Source: Bacteroidota bacterium (GTDB lineage Bacteria > Bacteroidota > Bacteroidia > Palsa-948). From it: a stretch of DNA of 35,085 nt. Of this stretch, positions 17,936 through 26,688 are shown piece by piece (positions within the stretch are counted from its first letter, which is position 1; the number at the start of each line of letters is the position of its first letter). The stretch lies in assembly GCA_003164895.1 (NCBI GenBank), contig PLUL01000029.1, positions 1 to 35,085 on the forward strand, read 5' to 3'. The position numbers were made by a program, and so were the translations under genes. Below the pieces are notes generated by a model that saw only the letters and a program-made list of their open reading frames with translations, was not told the origin of the DNA and searched no databases.

Positions 17936-18630
17936 GTGATCCTAATTATGTTTCTGTTGTTTTGCCTTGTTATAATGAAAAAGGGAATATAATTCCACTT
18001 ATTGATGCGATTCATAAAGAGTTAAATTTTTGTCTTCATCAAATTGTAGTTGTGGATGACAATAGCCCAGATGGTACTTATAATTTAGTTTGTGAAAAAA
18101 AGTATGAATTTGTAAAAACAATTTTGAGGACTACAGATCCAAGTTTGGCAAAATCTATTCGCAAAGGAATAGAAGAAGCCGATGGAAATATTATTGTAGT
18201 GATGGACAGCGACTTTAATCATCAGCCATATTATATTTCACAGATGGTAAAAAACATGGAATATTACGATTGTGTTTCGGCTTCGCGGTTTTTATATGGC
18301 GGAAGCATGCAAAGTCGTTTCAGGCATATTGCCAGTTGGTTATTTAATGTATTTGTTCGTGTACTAACCCGTCAGTCTATTACAGATAGTTTGTACGGGT
18401 TCTTTTCAATTAAAAAAGAAGTATTACAAAAATTAAGTTACGATAAAATTTTTTGGGGTTATGGCGATTACTGCATTCGACTAATGTATTACCTCCAAAA
18501 ACAAAACCGTACTATCTTGCAAATACCTGTAGTTAACGGTGAAAGGTTAAAGGGCGAAGGCAACAGTAGATTTATAAAAGTATTTTTTCAATATACAATA
18601 GAAACATTCAAATTAGTTCTTTTTGGCTGA
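17932..18630 (+). CDS. Family 2 glycosyltransferase, dolichol-phosphate-mannose-synthase-like
   Basis: The 232-residue protein is a GT-A fold glycosyltransferase: SVVLPCYNEKGNI at the N-terminus, the nucleotide-contacting VVVDDNSPDGT, and the metal-binding DSD in VMDSDFNHQP. The length and the NSPDGT motif resemble polyprenyl-phosphate mannosyl/glucosyl transferases, but the C-terminal membrane anchor is missing. A lipid-phosphate acceptor would fit the GT39-like polytopic glycosyltransferase at the end of the same operon, which uses lipid-linked sugars. The exact sugar is unknown. It overlaps its upstream neighbour by 4 bases. Confidence 0.88.
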   Translation: MSDPNYVSVVLPCYNEKGNIIPLIDAIHKELNFCLHQIVVVDDNSPDGTYNLVCEKKYEFVKTILRTTDPSLAKSIRKGIEEADGNIIVVMDSDFNHQPYYISQMVKNMEYYDCVSASRFLYGGSMQSRFRHIASWLFNVFVRVLTRQSITDSLYGFFSIKKEVLQKLSYDKIFWGYGDYCIRLMYYLQKQNRTILQIPVVNGERLKGEGNSRFIKVFFQYTIETFKLVLFG

Positions 18631-18637
18631 AACATAT

Positions 18638-19117
18638 ATGCCAGTTGGTAAAAAAAATAATGCGAAGTATATTTCGGATGAGTTATATGAACAAATAATT
18701 AATTTCATGCCTATTGCATGCGTTGATTTGGTAGTTTCAAATCACATTGGAGAAATTTTATTGCTTAAAAGAAAAAATAATCCTGCAAAAGGTCAATGGT
18801 GGTTTCCTGGAGGAAGAATACATTTTATGGAAACAAGAAAAGAAGCTGCATTGCGAAAATTGAGAGAAGAATGCGGACTTGTCGGAGAGTGGGTAAAGGA
18901 TATTGGAACCTTTGATGTGATCATGAATGAAGGAAATAATCCTTCGCATGGTATAACAACGGTTTCTTTGTTAAAGGTTGCTGAAACAAAAGTGCAAATG
19001 GATCAGCAGAGCCTAGCGTATGCGTGGAGGTCTCCAAATGAATGGATGGAGATTGTAGAATCAGATTTTGTGCGAATGATTTTTGAAAAATATATTTTAG
19101 AAGCCAATGAGCAATGA
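18638..19117 (+). CDS. Nudix hydrolase, GDP-mannose mannosyl hydrolase-like
   Basis: The 159-residue product starts at ATG 18638; an in-frame TTG at 18623 would overlap the previous gene by 8 bases and add five residues. The Nudix box is present (GRIHFME, then RKLREECGL, residues 59-81). Lys74 replaces the first Glu of the canonical REUxEE, a position also altered in GDP-mannose mannosyl hydrolases. The upstream PIACVDLVV...LLLKRKNNPAKGQWWFPGG segment fits that subfamily well. The predicted reaction is hydrolysis of a GDP-sugar to GDP and sugar, or control of a GDP-sugar pool. This supports GDP-linked sugars as the currency of the operon. Its end overlaps the next start by 11 bases. Confidence 0.85.
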   Translation: MPVGKKNNAKYISDELYEQIINFMPIACVDLVVSNHIGEILLLKRKNNPAKGQWWFPGGRIHFMETRKEAALRKLREECGLVGEWVKDIGTFDVIMNEGNNPSHGITTVSLLKVAETKVQMDQQSLAYAWRSPNEWMEIVESDFVRMIFEKYILEANEQ

Positions 19118-19715
19118 TATTAAATATATAGTTGTCGATAAATTTGATCATCAATTGCTGAGCGAAGCGGCCCGCTTGCATATTGAACATCTTTCTTACC
19201 GCAGTTTTATTACCCTGTTCGGAAATAAATTTATGGTTGAACTGTATAAAGATATTCTCGCAGATAAATTGGGCTTTTTTATTTTTGCATTGGAAGACGG
19301 CCATGTATGTGGTTTTGTTTTGGGTTGTATAAACAGCAAGCAGCTTTTCAATATAATCGCCAGGAAATTTATTAAGTATTTCATGATAATTTTCCCTAGG
19401 ATTATTTTAAATCCGCAAATAATCCCAAAACTTTTTGAAACATTGTTCTATGTTAATAAAGAAAATACGAATGTGGAATCAGAATTAATAGTGATTGTAA
19501 CGGATATTAATCATCGCTCGACCGGGGTGGGTAAGCAATTAGTTTCTGTTTTAGATCAAGAGTTTTTAAAACATGGCGTACACCAATATAAGGTGACTGT
19601 TCATGATGAAATGAAGAAGTCAAATAATTTTTATGTGAAGAATGGTATGAAGTTGTCTGCCAACTTTATGATGTATGGTGTAAAGTGGAATATGTATATC
19701 AATCAACTTGAATAA
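19107..19715 (+). CDS. GNAT-family N-acetyltransferase
   Basis: The 202-residue product has the acetyl-CoA-binding motif A of GNAT enzymes (IVIVTDINHRSTGVGKQLVSVL, with the R/G-x-G-x-G/A pattern) and the following motif B region (FYVKNGMKLSANFMMYG). The N-terminal part (HIEHLSYRSFITLFG) is typical of GNAT proteins in polysaccharide loci. Placed directly before a DegT-type sugar aminotransferase, it is likely to acetylate the amino-sugar product; this is inference from context. Its stop overlaps the next ATG by one base (TAATG). Confidence 0.82.
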   Translation: MSNDIKYIVVDKFDHQLLSEAARLHIEHLSYRSFITLFGNKFMVELYKDILADKLGFFIFALEDGHVCGFVLGCINSKQLFNIIARKFIKYFMIIFPRIILNPQIIPKLFETLFYVNKENTNVESELIVIVTDINHRSTGVGKQLVSVLDQEFLKHGVHQYKVTVHDEMKKSNNFYVKNGMKLSANFMMYGVKWNMYINQLE

Positions 19716-20827
19716 TGCCGGACAAAAAATCACATATACCTTGGGCAAAGCCGGATTTTTGGGGAAATGAAATCCAATATGTTTCAGAAGCACTTGCTTC
19801 TACATGGATTTCAGGCGGCGCTTACCTTGATAAACTTGAAAAACAGTTTAGCGAAACATTTCAAAAAAAATATGCTCTTGCTGTTTCCAACGGAACTACC
19901 GCAATTCACCTTGCATATCTTGGGTTGGGGTTGAAGCCGGGAGATGAAATTATTGTCCCTGGTTTTGCTTTTATGGCTGCTGCAAATATTGCATTGCACA
20001 TGGGTTTGAAACCTGTTTTTGCAGAAGTGGATAAAGATACCTGGTGCTTATCAGCAAGAGAACTTCCGAAATATATTTCATCAAAAACAAAAGCCATTGT
20101 TCCTATTCATACCTATGGAAATGTCTGCGAGATGGATGCAATTATGAAAGTGGCGGATGCGCATAAAATACCAGTCATTGAGGATTGTGCCGAATCGCTT
20201 TTTTCAAAATATAAAGGAAAATATTCCGGAACATTTGGAAAGATAAATACATTTAGTTTTCAGGCAACCAAAACAATTACTACTGGTGAAGGAGGGTTGG
20301 TAGTTACGGATTCGGACGAGCTGAATGAAAAAATGATGCTGTACAGAAGTCATGGAATGCGCAGAAAGGATAAATTTTACTGGCATGAACTACCGGGGCA
20401 CAATTTTCGTTTAACAAATATGCAGGCAGCGCTTGGAGTTGCGCAACTGGAAAAAATAGATTTTATCTTATCTGAAAGGAAACGTGTGTATGAAGAATAT
20501 AAAAAACACATTGCAAATCAGGAAGATGTGGTTTTGCAGAAAATAGAAAAGGATGTTGATCCCGTTATCTGGGCAGTTGCTTTAAAACTAAATTCAAAAA
20601 CTTTTCCGCAAGGTCGAGATAAAGTAATTGAGCAATTAAGAGAAACAGGCATTGAAACCCGCCCAGGATTTTATGCATCGAGTTTGTTGAAAATTTATCA
20701 GCAGCATTCGCTTCCTGTTTGTGAAGATATTAGCAAGAATGTTATTAGTTTACCTTCGTTTCCATCCTTAAAAAATGACGACATTGTTTTTATATGTGAA
20801 CAATTATTAAAATTAAAGAACAGATGA
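19715..20827 (+). CDS. DegT/DnrJ/EryC1/StrS-family sugar aminotransferase
   Basis: The 370-residue protein is a PLP-dependent nucleotide-sugar aminotransferase, converting a keto-sugar to an amino-sugar with glutamate as usual donor. It shows GTTAIHLAYLGLGLKPGDEII, the PLP-contacting Asp157 in IEDCAES, and the Schiff-base Lys186 in SFQATKTITTGEGG. The KTITTGEGG form recalls GDP-perosamine synthases, which aminate GDP-4-keto-6-deoxy-mannose. That fits the neighbouring GDP-mannose-type Nudix protein, although no GDP-mannose dehydratase lies in the window. The HGMRR and FRLTNMQAALG motifs confirm the family. It overlaps the next gene by 4 bases. Confidence 0.9.
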   Translation: MPDKKSHIPWAKPDFWGNEIQYVSEALASTWISGGAYLDKLEKQFSETFQKKYALAVSNGTTAIHLAYLGLGLKPGDEIIVPGFAFMAAANIALHMGLKPVFAEVDKDTWCLSARELPKYISSKTKAIVPIHTYGNVCEMDAIMKVADAHKIPVIEDCAESLFSKYKGKYSGTFGKINTFSFQATKTITTGEGGLVVTDSDELNEKMMLYRSHGMRRKDKFYWHELPGHNFRLTNMQAALGVAQLEKIDFILSERKRVYEEYKKHIANQEDVVLQKIEKDVDPVIWAVALKLNSKTFPQGRDKVIEQLRETGIETRPGFYASSLLKIYQQHSLPVCEDISKNVISLPSFPSLKNDDIVFICEQLLKLKNR

Positions 20828-21627
20828 AATTCAAAACCAACTTTTTTTACAATTATCTCAAAGAAGCTCCTATTCCGCTTGCATTGGAAAGATCATTTGA
20901 GTGCGAAATTCTTTCTAAGCAGGAATTTATTCATCCCATATTGGATATCGGGTGTGGAGAAGGGCTTTTTACGTATATATTATTTGATGAGAAGATTGAT
21001 GTGGGAATAGACCCTGATGAGCGGGAATTAATGCGGGCTAAAGATTATGGAATGTATAACGAGCTGTTGAAATGTTATGGAGATAATATTTCAAAACCTT
21101 CTGGTTCTTTCCAAACTATATTGAGCAACAGTGTACTTGAACATATTCCGGGTATTGAATCAGTGTTGAAAGAGGCACATCGGCTTTTAGCTGATACCGG
21201 CAATTTTTATGTAACAGTACCTACAAATTTATTCGACCAATACAGTATCATTAACCAGATTTTAGTCGGCTTAGGATTAAATAACACGGCTGCCAAGTAC
21301 AGAAAATTCTTTAATGGATTTTGGCGGCATTATCATTACTATGATATCTTAGGATGGCAAAAACTTTTTGAGAAAAATGGGTTTGAGGTCACACAGTCTC
21401 AACAGTATTGTAAGAAAAAAGCGGCTCTTCTTAATGATTTTTTAGCGCCTTTCTGCATCATAAGCTTTATTTCTAAAAAACTATTTAATAAATGGTATTT
21501 ATTTAAGGCACTTCGAAGTATTATTTCCCCTTTGTACTTTGCGCTGTTCAATTCTCAATTAATAAATGAAACGAATTTGAATACGGGGGGCATTGTATTC
21601 TTCCATTTGAAAAAAATAACTAAGTAA
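20824..21627 (+). CDS. Class I SAM-dependent methyltransferase
   Basis: The 267-residue product has a standard SAM-binding core: motif I ILDIGCGEGLFTYIL, acidic GIDPDERE at strand 2, LSNSVLEHIPGIESVLKEAHRLL, and FYVTVPT. The rest (NGFWRHYHYYDILGWQKLFEKNGFEV pattern, about 170-196) is usual for Methyltransf_11-type enzymes in polysaccharide loci. The acceptor cannot be read from sequence; O-methylation of a glycan or lipid intermediate is the likely role given its position. A hydrophobic C-terminal part (about 205-250) may associate with the membrane. Confidence 0.85.
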   Translation: MKFKTNFFYNYLKEAPIPLALERSFECEILSKQEFIHPILDIGCGEGLFTYILFDEKIDVGIDPDERELMRAKDYGMYNELLKCYGDNISKPSGSFQTILSNSVLEHIPGIESVLKEAHRLLADTGNFYVTVPTNLFDQYSIINQILVGLGLNNTAAKYRKFFNGFWRHYHYYDILGWQKLFEKNGFEVTQSQQYCKKKAALLNDFLAPFCIISFISKKLFNKWYLFKALRSIISPLYFALFNSQLINETNLNTGGIVFFHLKKITK

Positions 21628-21648
21628 TGGTTTTGTATTAATAATCTC

Positions 21649-23343
21649 ATGCCAATGTTTTCTGATTTTAAAAATTACATTATTGGATTATTGTTCTTGG
21701 TCTTTTGTTTTAGTTTATATAAAAATATTTCATATCCGCTATTGTGGAACGATGAATCAGAATCTACCATGATGGCAACTAGAGTGCTTACTTATGGCTA
21801 TCCTAAGGTAAATGATGGAAAGAACCGGATTTTCGCATCCGATATTCCCAATTCAGATATTGGCTACAATAAGAAGTTAGATGCTTGTACATATATAACT
21901 TGGGGAAATTATTATTTCGCAACTATAGGTGTAACATTGGCAAAATTCGCAAATGATATATATTCAAAAACGGCACTGATAAGAATACCTTATGCTACAA
22001 TGGGACTATTGGGTTTGATAATTTTTATTATCGCGCTACATCCGTTTTTCCTAGACAAAAATTTATTTAAATGGTTTGTGATTCTGTTTCTTTTTATTGA
22101 ATTATTTTCAATTTCGCTTGTTTTGCACATGAGAGATGCCAGATCTTATCCGCTTGTCATCTTTATTTGCGCCTGTTTTTTTTATGTATATGTAAGGAGA
22201 TTTTTTTTCAAGAAAATAAATTATTATAAATATGCGCTATTGATATTTATTATTTTGACCATTGCATTTCACACAAATTTTATCGCGTTCGTTATTTTAA
22301 CATTGGTTTATTGTGCACATCAGTTTTTTACAATGGTTGTCGAATGGATTAAAATCAAAAAATGGGATGACCGTATCAGTACCATAAAATTATATCTGAA
22401 AGATGCGATTCCTGTCATTGTTGCAGGATTGTTGGCAATCCCTTTCATTCTATTTTTTGAATTATTGAAAACATCTCAGGCGGTTTCCGAGTACCACCAT
22501 TATTCATTTGATATTTACACAGGAAATTTCAAAACAATATTTCATTTTTTTTCAAAGCTTGAGTTTTTATATACGGTATTGGTTATTAAAATAATTTTAA
22601 TTGGAATTATATATTTTGCAAAAAAGAATACAGTATCTTCTAAACGATCGTTCAATTCTCAGTTGTTACCTATTTCCATTTTTTTATTGTTTTTTATTGT
22701 TATTTATATATTGATGATTGCACGGATTCCATATTACATATTTGCGAGATACATTATTGTGCTTCAGGTTGCAGTAAGTTTGATGATGATGATTGATTTG
22801 TTTGCCATTGTTGAATATGCCAATCACTTTATTAAAAAGCAGAACACGAAAAAGATTTTATATAGTTTGTTCACCGTTGTAATGCTGGTCTTTTGTTACA
22901 ATTCACGTAATAAGATGGAATATATTAAAGGACATATTTATGAACTAACCCATCAATACAAAGGATCTTTAGATTATATTATTCCTTTTATAAAAGATAA
23001 TTTTAAGCATACAGATTCTCTGACAATTGCTACTAATTATGAGGAGTATTCTTATATGTATTACTTAAATAGTAAAGTGATAATAGGCTATTGTAATAAT
23101 AATTTGGAAGATGATGTGAAACATATTCCTGATATTATTATGTATAGAAAAACGTGGGGTACAGACCCGAAAGTATTTAATGATTTCATGCAAAAGACAA
23201 GATACCAAAAGGTTGCATTTCCTGTAGCAGACTATCCGGTAAATAATATTCCTGAACTTGATTTTGCCATCAAACATCAATTTAAAACTAAGTTTGCTGC
23301 AAATGAGAATGAAAAGGCAGAAATTTTAGTAAGAGTAAATTAG
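21649..23343 (+). CDS. Polytopic GT39-like (ArnT/PMT-type) membrane glycosyltransferase
   Basis: The 564-residue product has many hydrophobic segments: about 8-25, 105-125, 135-160, 165-185, 195-225, 250-275, 300-325, 345-370, 375-395 and 405-420. A soluble C-terminal domain follows from about 425. The first loop has the acidic LLWNDESESTMMATRVL, matching the D/E-rich catalytic loop of GT-C enzymes that use polyprenyl-phosphate sugars in the periplasm. The donor may come from the operon's GT2. This gene ends the glycan operon and is convergent with tatA 39 bases away. Acceptor unknown. Confidence 0.78.
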   Translation: MPMFSDFKNYIIGLLFLVFCFSLYKNISYPLLWNDESESTMMATRVLTYGYPKVNDGKNRIFASDIPNSDIGYNKKLDACTYITWGNYYFATIGVTLAKFANDIYSKTALIRIPYATMGLLGLIIFIIALHPFFLDKNLFKWFVILFLFIELFSISLVLHMRDARSYPLVIFICACFFYVYVRRFFFKKINYYKYALLIFIILTIAFHTNFIAFVILTLVYCAHQFFTMVVEWIKIKKWDDRISTIKLYLKDAIPVIVAGLLAIPFILFFELLKTSQAVSEYHHYSFDIYTGNFKTIFHFFSKLEFLYTVLVIKIILIGIIYFAKKNTVSSKRSFNSQLLPISIFLLFFIVIYILMIARIPYYIFARYIIVLQVAVSLMMMIDLFAIVEYANHFIKKQNTKKILYSLFTVVMLVFCYNSRNKMEYIKGHIYELTHQYKGSLDYIIPFIKDNFKHTDSLTIATNYEEYSYMYYLNSKVIIGYCNNNLEDDVKHIPDIIMYRKTWGTDPKVFNDFMQKTRYQKVAFPVADYPVNNIPELDFAIKHQFKTKFAANENEKAEILVRVN

Positions 23344-23349
23344 TCTCTT

Positions 23350-23383
23350 GATAACGGATGGATAAAGGGTTATCGTTGATAAC
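23350..23383. terminator. Possible bidirectional terminator hairpin
   Basis: Between two convergent genes, GATAAC (23350-23355), GTTATC (23369-23374) and GATAAC (23378-23383) allow two alternative hairpins. The tighter one has a three-base loop. There is no clear U-run, so terminator function is tentative. Confidence 0.3.
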
Positions 23384-23583
23384 TACTTCGGCTCTTCCTT
23401 TTTTATTTCTGTTTTCACTTCTGCGTCATCGCCTTTAGAAGCATCCTTAAATTCCTTAACGCCTTTTCCAAGTCCGCGCATAAGTTCCGGGATTTTTTTT
23501 CCTCCAAAAAGAAGCAACACCACAATCACAATCATGATGATTTCGGGTGTGCCGAGCATTCCTATTAAAATTGAACTAATCAT
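23383..23583 (-). CDS. tatA: Twin-arginine translocase subunit TatA/TatE
   Basis: The 66-residue protein has an N-terminal membrane helix (about 8-26), the [21 protein letters not shown] hinge and amphipathic helix (the FGxxKxPEL signature of TatA/E), and a charged tail. Tat moves folded, often cofactor-bearing, proteins across the inner membrane. The upstream gene encodes a superoxide dismutase with a twin-arginine signal peptide, so a client and a transport component are neighbours on the same strand about 100 bases apart. TatC is not in the window. Confidence 0.92.
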   Translation of the reverse strand: MISSILIGMLGTPEIIMIVIVVLLLFGGKKIPELMRGLGKGVKEFKDASKGDDAEVKTEIKKEEPK

Positions 23584-23683
23584 AGTAGCTGTTTTTAGTT
23601 GCGTAAAGATAAGATAAAAACAGATATGAGAAGTTAGATTTTAGATGTGAGAAATATAAATACCCATTCTCAAATCCTATGTC

Positions 23684-24463
23684 TTATTTCTCAAATCTTT
23701 TTGCAGCTTCTTCCCAATTCACAATATTCCACCACGAATTCACGTAATCAGCGCGTTTGTTTTGGTATTTGAGATAGTAGGCGTGTTCCCAAACATCAAG
23801 TCCGATAATTGGTTTTCCTTTCAGTTCAGAAACATCCATCAGCGGATTATCTTGATTTGGAGTAGTGCCTATTTCTAATTTTCCATCCTTATTGATAATT
23901 AGCCAAGCCCAACCTGAACCAAAAACACTCAAAGATTTTTCAGCAAACTTTGTTTTGAAATTTGAAAATGAATCGAATGAAGATTTAATTGCATCCCCAA
24001 TTTTTCCGGCAGGTTCGTTTGGAGAAGCAGGAGCAAGAACAGTGCTTGAACTTGGTTTCATTCCTTTCCAAAACATGGAATGATTGTAATGTCCACCGCC
24101 ATTGTTTCGAACAGCAACAGAATATTTAGAAACGTTTTTACAAATATCCTCTAAAGAAACTCCGCTTATTTTTGCTTCAGCCAACGCTTTGTTCAGTTTA
24201 TCAACGTATGCCTGATGATGCTTGTCGTGATGAAGCTCCATTGTTTGTTTATCAATGTATGGTTCCAACGCATCGTAACCATAAGGAAGCAGTGGAAGCG
24301 TGAACATATTGTCTTCAGGAATTCCTAAATTCATTTTTGAAATTTCGGAATGCACATCGGAATAATTTTTTCCAAAGGAAGTGCTTAATACAGCAAATCC
24401 TGCTCCGGCAAGCGCAGCTTTTTTTAAAAAATCTCTGCGATTATTATTTTCTTGTTCTTTCAT
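23684..24463 (-). CDS. Exported Mn/Fe superoxide dismutase with twin-arginine signal
   Basis: The 259-residue enzyme converts superoxide to hydrogen peroxide and oxygen. Residues 1-30 read as a Tat signal peptide (NNRRDFLKK, then an Ala-rich hydrophobic stretch), which most bacterial superoxide dismutases lack. The mature part (from about 50) has the fold's landmarks, with metal ligands His78 (MELHHDKHH), His128 (HYNHSMFW), Asp223 and His227 (DVWEHAYY). Gly at the position before the second ligand block and Gln in TPNQDNPLM match the Mn-type rather than Fe-type second-sphere pattern; cambialistic use remains possible. It is presumably periplasmic, loaded with metal before export. The neighbour downstream is tatA. 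Confidence 0.92.
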   Translation of the reverse strand: MKEQENNNRRDFLKKAALAGAGFAVLSTSFGKNYSDVHSEISKMNLGIPEDNMFTLPLLPYGYDALEPYIDKQTMELHHDKHHQAYVDKLNKALAEAKISGVSLEDICKNVSKYSVAVRNNGGGHYNHSMFWKGMKPSSSTVLAPASPNEPAGKIGDAIKSSFDSFSNFKTKFAEKSLSVFGSGWAWLIINKDGKLEIGTTPNQDNPLMDVSELKGKPIIGLDVWEHAYYLKYQNKRADYVNSWWNIVNWEEAAKRFEK

Positions 24464-24496
24464 AAAATTATTGAATATGGGGGTTAGTATTATTTT

Positions 24497-24973
24497 TCAA
24501 GCGAAGGTAATCATTATCTGATTTTTTTCAATGGCATCTCCTTTTTTGATATGAATCTTTTTGATAACAGCATCGGTTGGCGACTTTAATATATTTTCCA
24601 TCTTCATCGCTTGCAAAACGACAAGAGCATCACCTTTTTTTATTTCATCAGCTTCATTTACTCGCACATCAACCACCAAACCCGGCATGGGAGCTTTTAT
24701 ATCTTTCACTTTTGCTGCTGCTAATGTTTCCATTCCAAGTTCTTTCAGAAGGTGGTCGTATTTGTCTTTTAGCTGAACGGTGTATTTATTTCCGTTCACA
24801 CGAATCACAAAATTTTTTTCTTCGTGATATGTTTTGAGAACTTCTGCGCTGTAAGATTTGTTGTCTTTGATGATGTGAAAAATTCCTTGTTTCACTTCAA
24901 TCATGTCAAAGCTTTTGTCGACATCTTCATCAATAGTAAAATCGTACTTATTATTTACTTTGGCTTTGAGCAT
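24497..24973 (-). CDS. Biotin carboxyl carrier protein of an acyl-CoA-type carboxylase
   Basis: The 158-residue product ends in a biotinyl/lipoyl-attachment domain (about 93-158) with the biotinylation motif QAMKMEN (Lys124) and flanking MPGLV and GDAI turns. An N-terminal region (1-80) is typical of the carrier subunits linked with propionyl-CoA or methylmalonyl-CoA-type carboxylases in Bacteroidota, not of the Pro/Ala-linker AccB of fatty acid synthesis. The carboxyltransferase and biotin carboxylase partners are not in the window. It sits between the bifunctional nuclease family gene and the superoxide dismutase gene, on the same strand with short gaps. Confidence 0.87.
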   Translation of the reverse strand: MLKAKVNNKYDFTIDEDVDKSFDMIEVKQGIFHIIKDNKSYSAEVLKTYHEEKNFVIRVNGNKYTVQLKDKYDHLLKELGMETLAAAKVKDIKAPMPGLVVDVRVNEADEIKKGDALVVLQAMKMENILKSPTDAVIKKIHIKKGDAIEKNQIMITFA

Positions 24974-25015
24974 GATTGTTATTGTTGTTTAAGGAAAAGA
25001 AAAAATAAAATCTTG

Positions 25016-25621
25016 TCAGGACTTTTTTCGCTTGTTCAACTCATCTCGAATTCTGGATGCGCGCTCGTAATTTTCTGAATCAATAGCTCCTTTCAATAAT
25101 TCCTTCAATTCTTCTGTAGATTTTTTTGTGAGGTCTTTATCATCTTTCTCTGCAATTTTTTTCACCACAGGTTCTTCAATAGCGGCTATTCCGGCTTCTT
25201 TCGGCTGGTCTTCTAAAATAATTCCGGCAGCAGAAAGAATAAATTCGTAAGTGAAAATCAAACAATCGAATCGAACCGCAAGCGCAATAGCATCCGAAGT
25301 ACGTGCGTCAATCTCTATTTCTTTTTCTTCATCTGCTGAACAGATTAGCTTGGCATAGAAAATCCCTTCAACGAGATTATAAATGATGACTTCCTTAAGT
25401 TTTATTCCGAATGTATCTGCAAAATTTTTAAAAAGGTCGTGCGTAAGCGGGCGGCTCGGTGTCATTTTTTCAAGCTGAATTGCAATTGCCTGAGCCTCAA
25501 ATCCTCCAATGATGATTGGCAATCGTCTTTTTCCTTTTACTTCTCCGAGAACAAGTGCGTATGCTCCTGCCTGAGTTTGGCTGTAAGATAATCCGATGAT
25601 GTCTAACTTAACTTTCTTCAT
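25016..25621 (-). CDS. Bifunctional nuclease family (DUF151) protein with C-terminal UVR motif
   Basis: The product is about 201 residues from the ATG at 25619-25621 (MKKVKLDIIGLSYSQTQ), the start conserved in relatives; an in-frame ATG 18 bases upstream is less likely. The DUF151 domain covers about 1-130 (GAYALVLGEVKGKRRLPIIIGG, ARTSDAIALAVRF). A charged linker follows, then a UVR-like helical hairpin (LKGAIDSENYERASRIRDEL region, about 165-195) of the kind used for UvrB-UvrC contacts. The nuclease name comes from plant and bacterial relatives; activity here is unproven. Confidence 0.87.
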   Translation of the reverse strand: MKKVKLDIIGLSYSQTQAGAYALVLGEVKGKRRLPIIIGGFEAQAIAIQLEKMTPSRPLTHDLFKNFADTFGIKLKEVIIYNLVEGIFYAKLICSADEEKEIEIDARTSDAIALAVRFDCLIFTYEFILSAAGIILEDQPKEAGIAAIEEPVVKKIAEKDDKDLTKKSTEELKELLKGAIDSENYERASRIRDELNKRKKS

Positions 25622-25697
25622 AAATCTACGAAACTCCAAATCAATACGAATTTACGAAATAATTGTTTATGACTTTCAATTTGCAATCTGTAATTTA

Positions 25698-26672
25698 TCA
25701 ATGTGCTGACTTAAATTTTTTCACTTCCTCAATTAATTTAGGCACAACTTCAAACGCATCTCCGCAAATTCCATAATTTGCCGCTTTGAAAAATGGAGCT
25801 TCTTTATCATTATTGATAACCACCATTACTTTTGACGAATTCACTCCTGCTAAATGTTGGATTGCACCTGAAATTCCAATGGCAATATAAAGATTGGGTC
25901 CAACTGTAATTCCGGTTTGTCCAACGTGTTCATGATGCGGACGCCATCCAATATCCGCAACTGGTTTGGAGCATGCGGTTGCAGCACCTAAAAGTTCTGC
26001 AAGTTGTTCAATCATTCCCCAGTTTTCAGGTCCTTTCATTCCTCTTCCGGCAGAAACAACTATTTCTGCTTCGGTGAGTGCAATTTTTCCGGATGTCTTT
26101 TTAGTTTCTTTTGAAGTGGAATTGAAGTCAGCACCTGCGAATGTTGGAGAAAAACTTTCTATTGAAACGTTTCCTTCTCCTGAATTAATATGAAATGAGT
26201 TTGGAGTAATTCCTATCACTTTTACATCGGAAGAAATTACAACATCGGTCAATCCTTTTCCGGAAAAACATTTTTTACGAATGGTGAAAGGAGAAGTTGA
26301 CGATGGAAGTGCAGTTGCGCCTGCAATTAATCCAGCTTTCAATTTCACTGCCACTCTTCCGGCAACAGATTTTCCTGAATAAGTGTAAGAAAGAACAACC
26401 ACTTTCGCATTTTCTTTCTGTGCCGCTTGTGAAATGGCAGATGCAAATGCTGAAGGATTCAACGAATTCAGTTTATCATTCTTCACCGATAAAACTTTTT
26501 GAGCACCGTATTTTCCCAGCGACTTCATATCCTCATCGCTTGCGTTTCCGATCACAACGGCAGTAACGGAACTGCCGGTTTGTTTTGCAATTTCAGCACC
26601 ATAAGAAATTGCTTCGTAAGTTGATTTCTTGAACTTACCATCCCAGTTTTCTGCGAATACTAATACACTCAT
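25698..26672 (-). CDS. etfA: Electron transfer flavoprotein subunit alpha
   Basis: The 324-residue product is the FAD-carrying subunit of ETF. The N-terminal domain (SVLVFAENWDGKFKK) is followed by the C-terminal FAD domain with SAGRGMKGPENW, SKPVADIGWRPHHEHVGQTG, YIAIGISGAIQHLAG and INNDKEAPFF. It takes electrons from acyl-CoA or other dehydrogenases and hands them to a membrane quinone oxidoreductase. The gene follows etfB on the same strand; the 56-base gap between them is mostly a palindromic repeat. The split membrane Fe-S pair encoded at 11.6-14.1 kb is a plausible acceptor; this is inference. Confidence 0.93.
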   Translation of the reverse strand: MSVLVFAENWDGKFKKSTYEAISYGAEIAKQTGSSVTAVVIGNASDEDMKSLGKYGAQKVLSVKNDKLNSLNPSAFASAISQAAQKENAKVVVLSYTYSGKSVAGRVAVKLKAGLIAGATALPSSTSPFTIRKKCFSGKGLTDVVISSDVKVIGITPNSFHINSGEGNVSIESFSPTFAGADFNSTSKETKKTSGKIALTEAEIVVSAGRGMKGPENWGMIEQLAELLGAATACSKPVADIGWRPHHEHVGQTGITVGPNLYIAIGISGAIQHLAGVNSSKVMVVINNDKEAPFFKAANYGICGDAFEVVPKLIEEVKKFKSAH

Positions 26673-26688
26673 ATTTTATTTTATTGTT

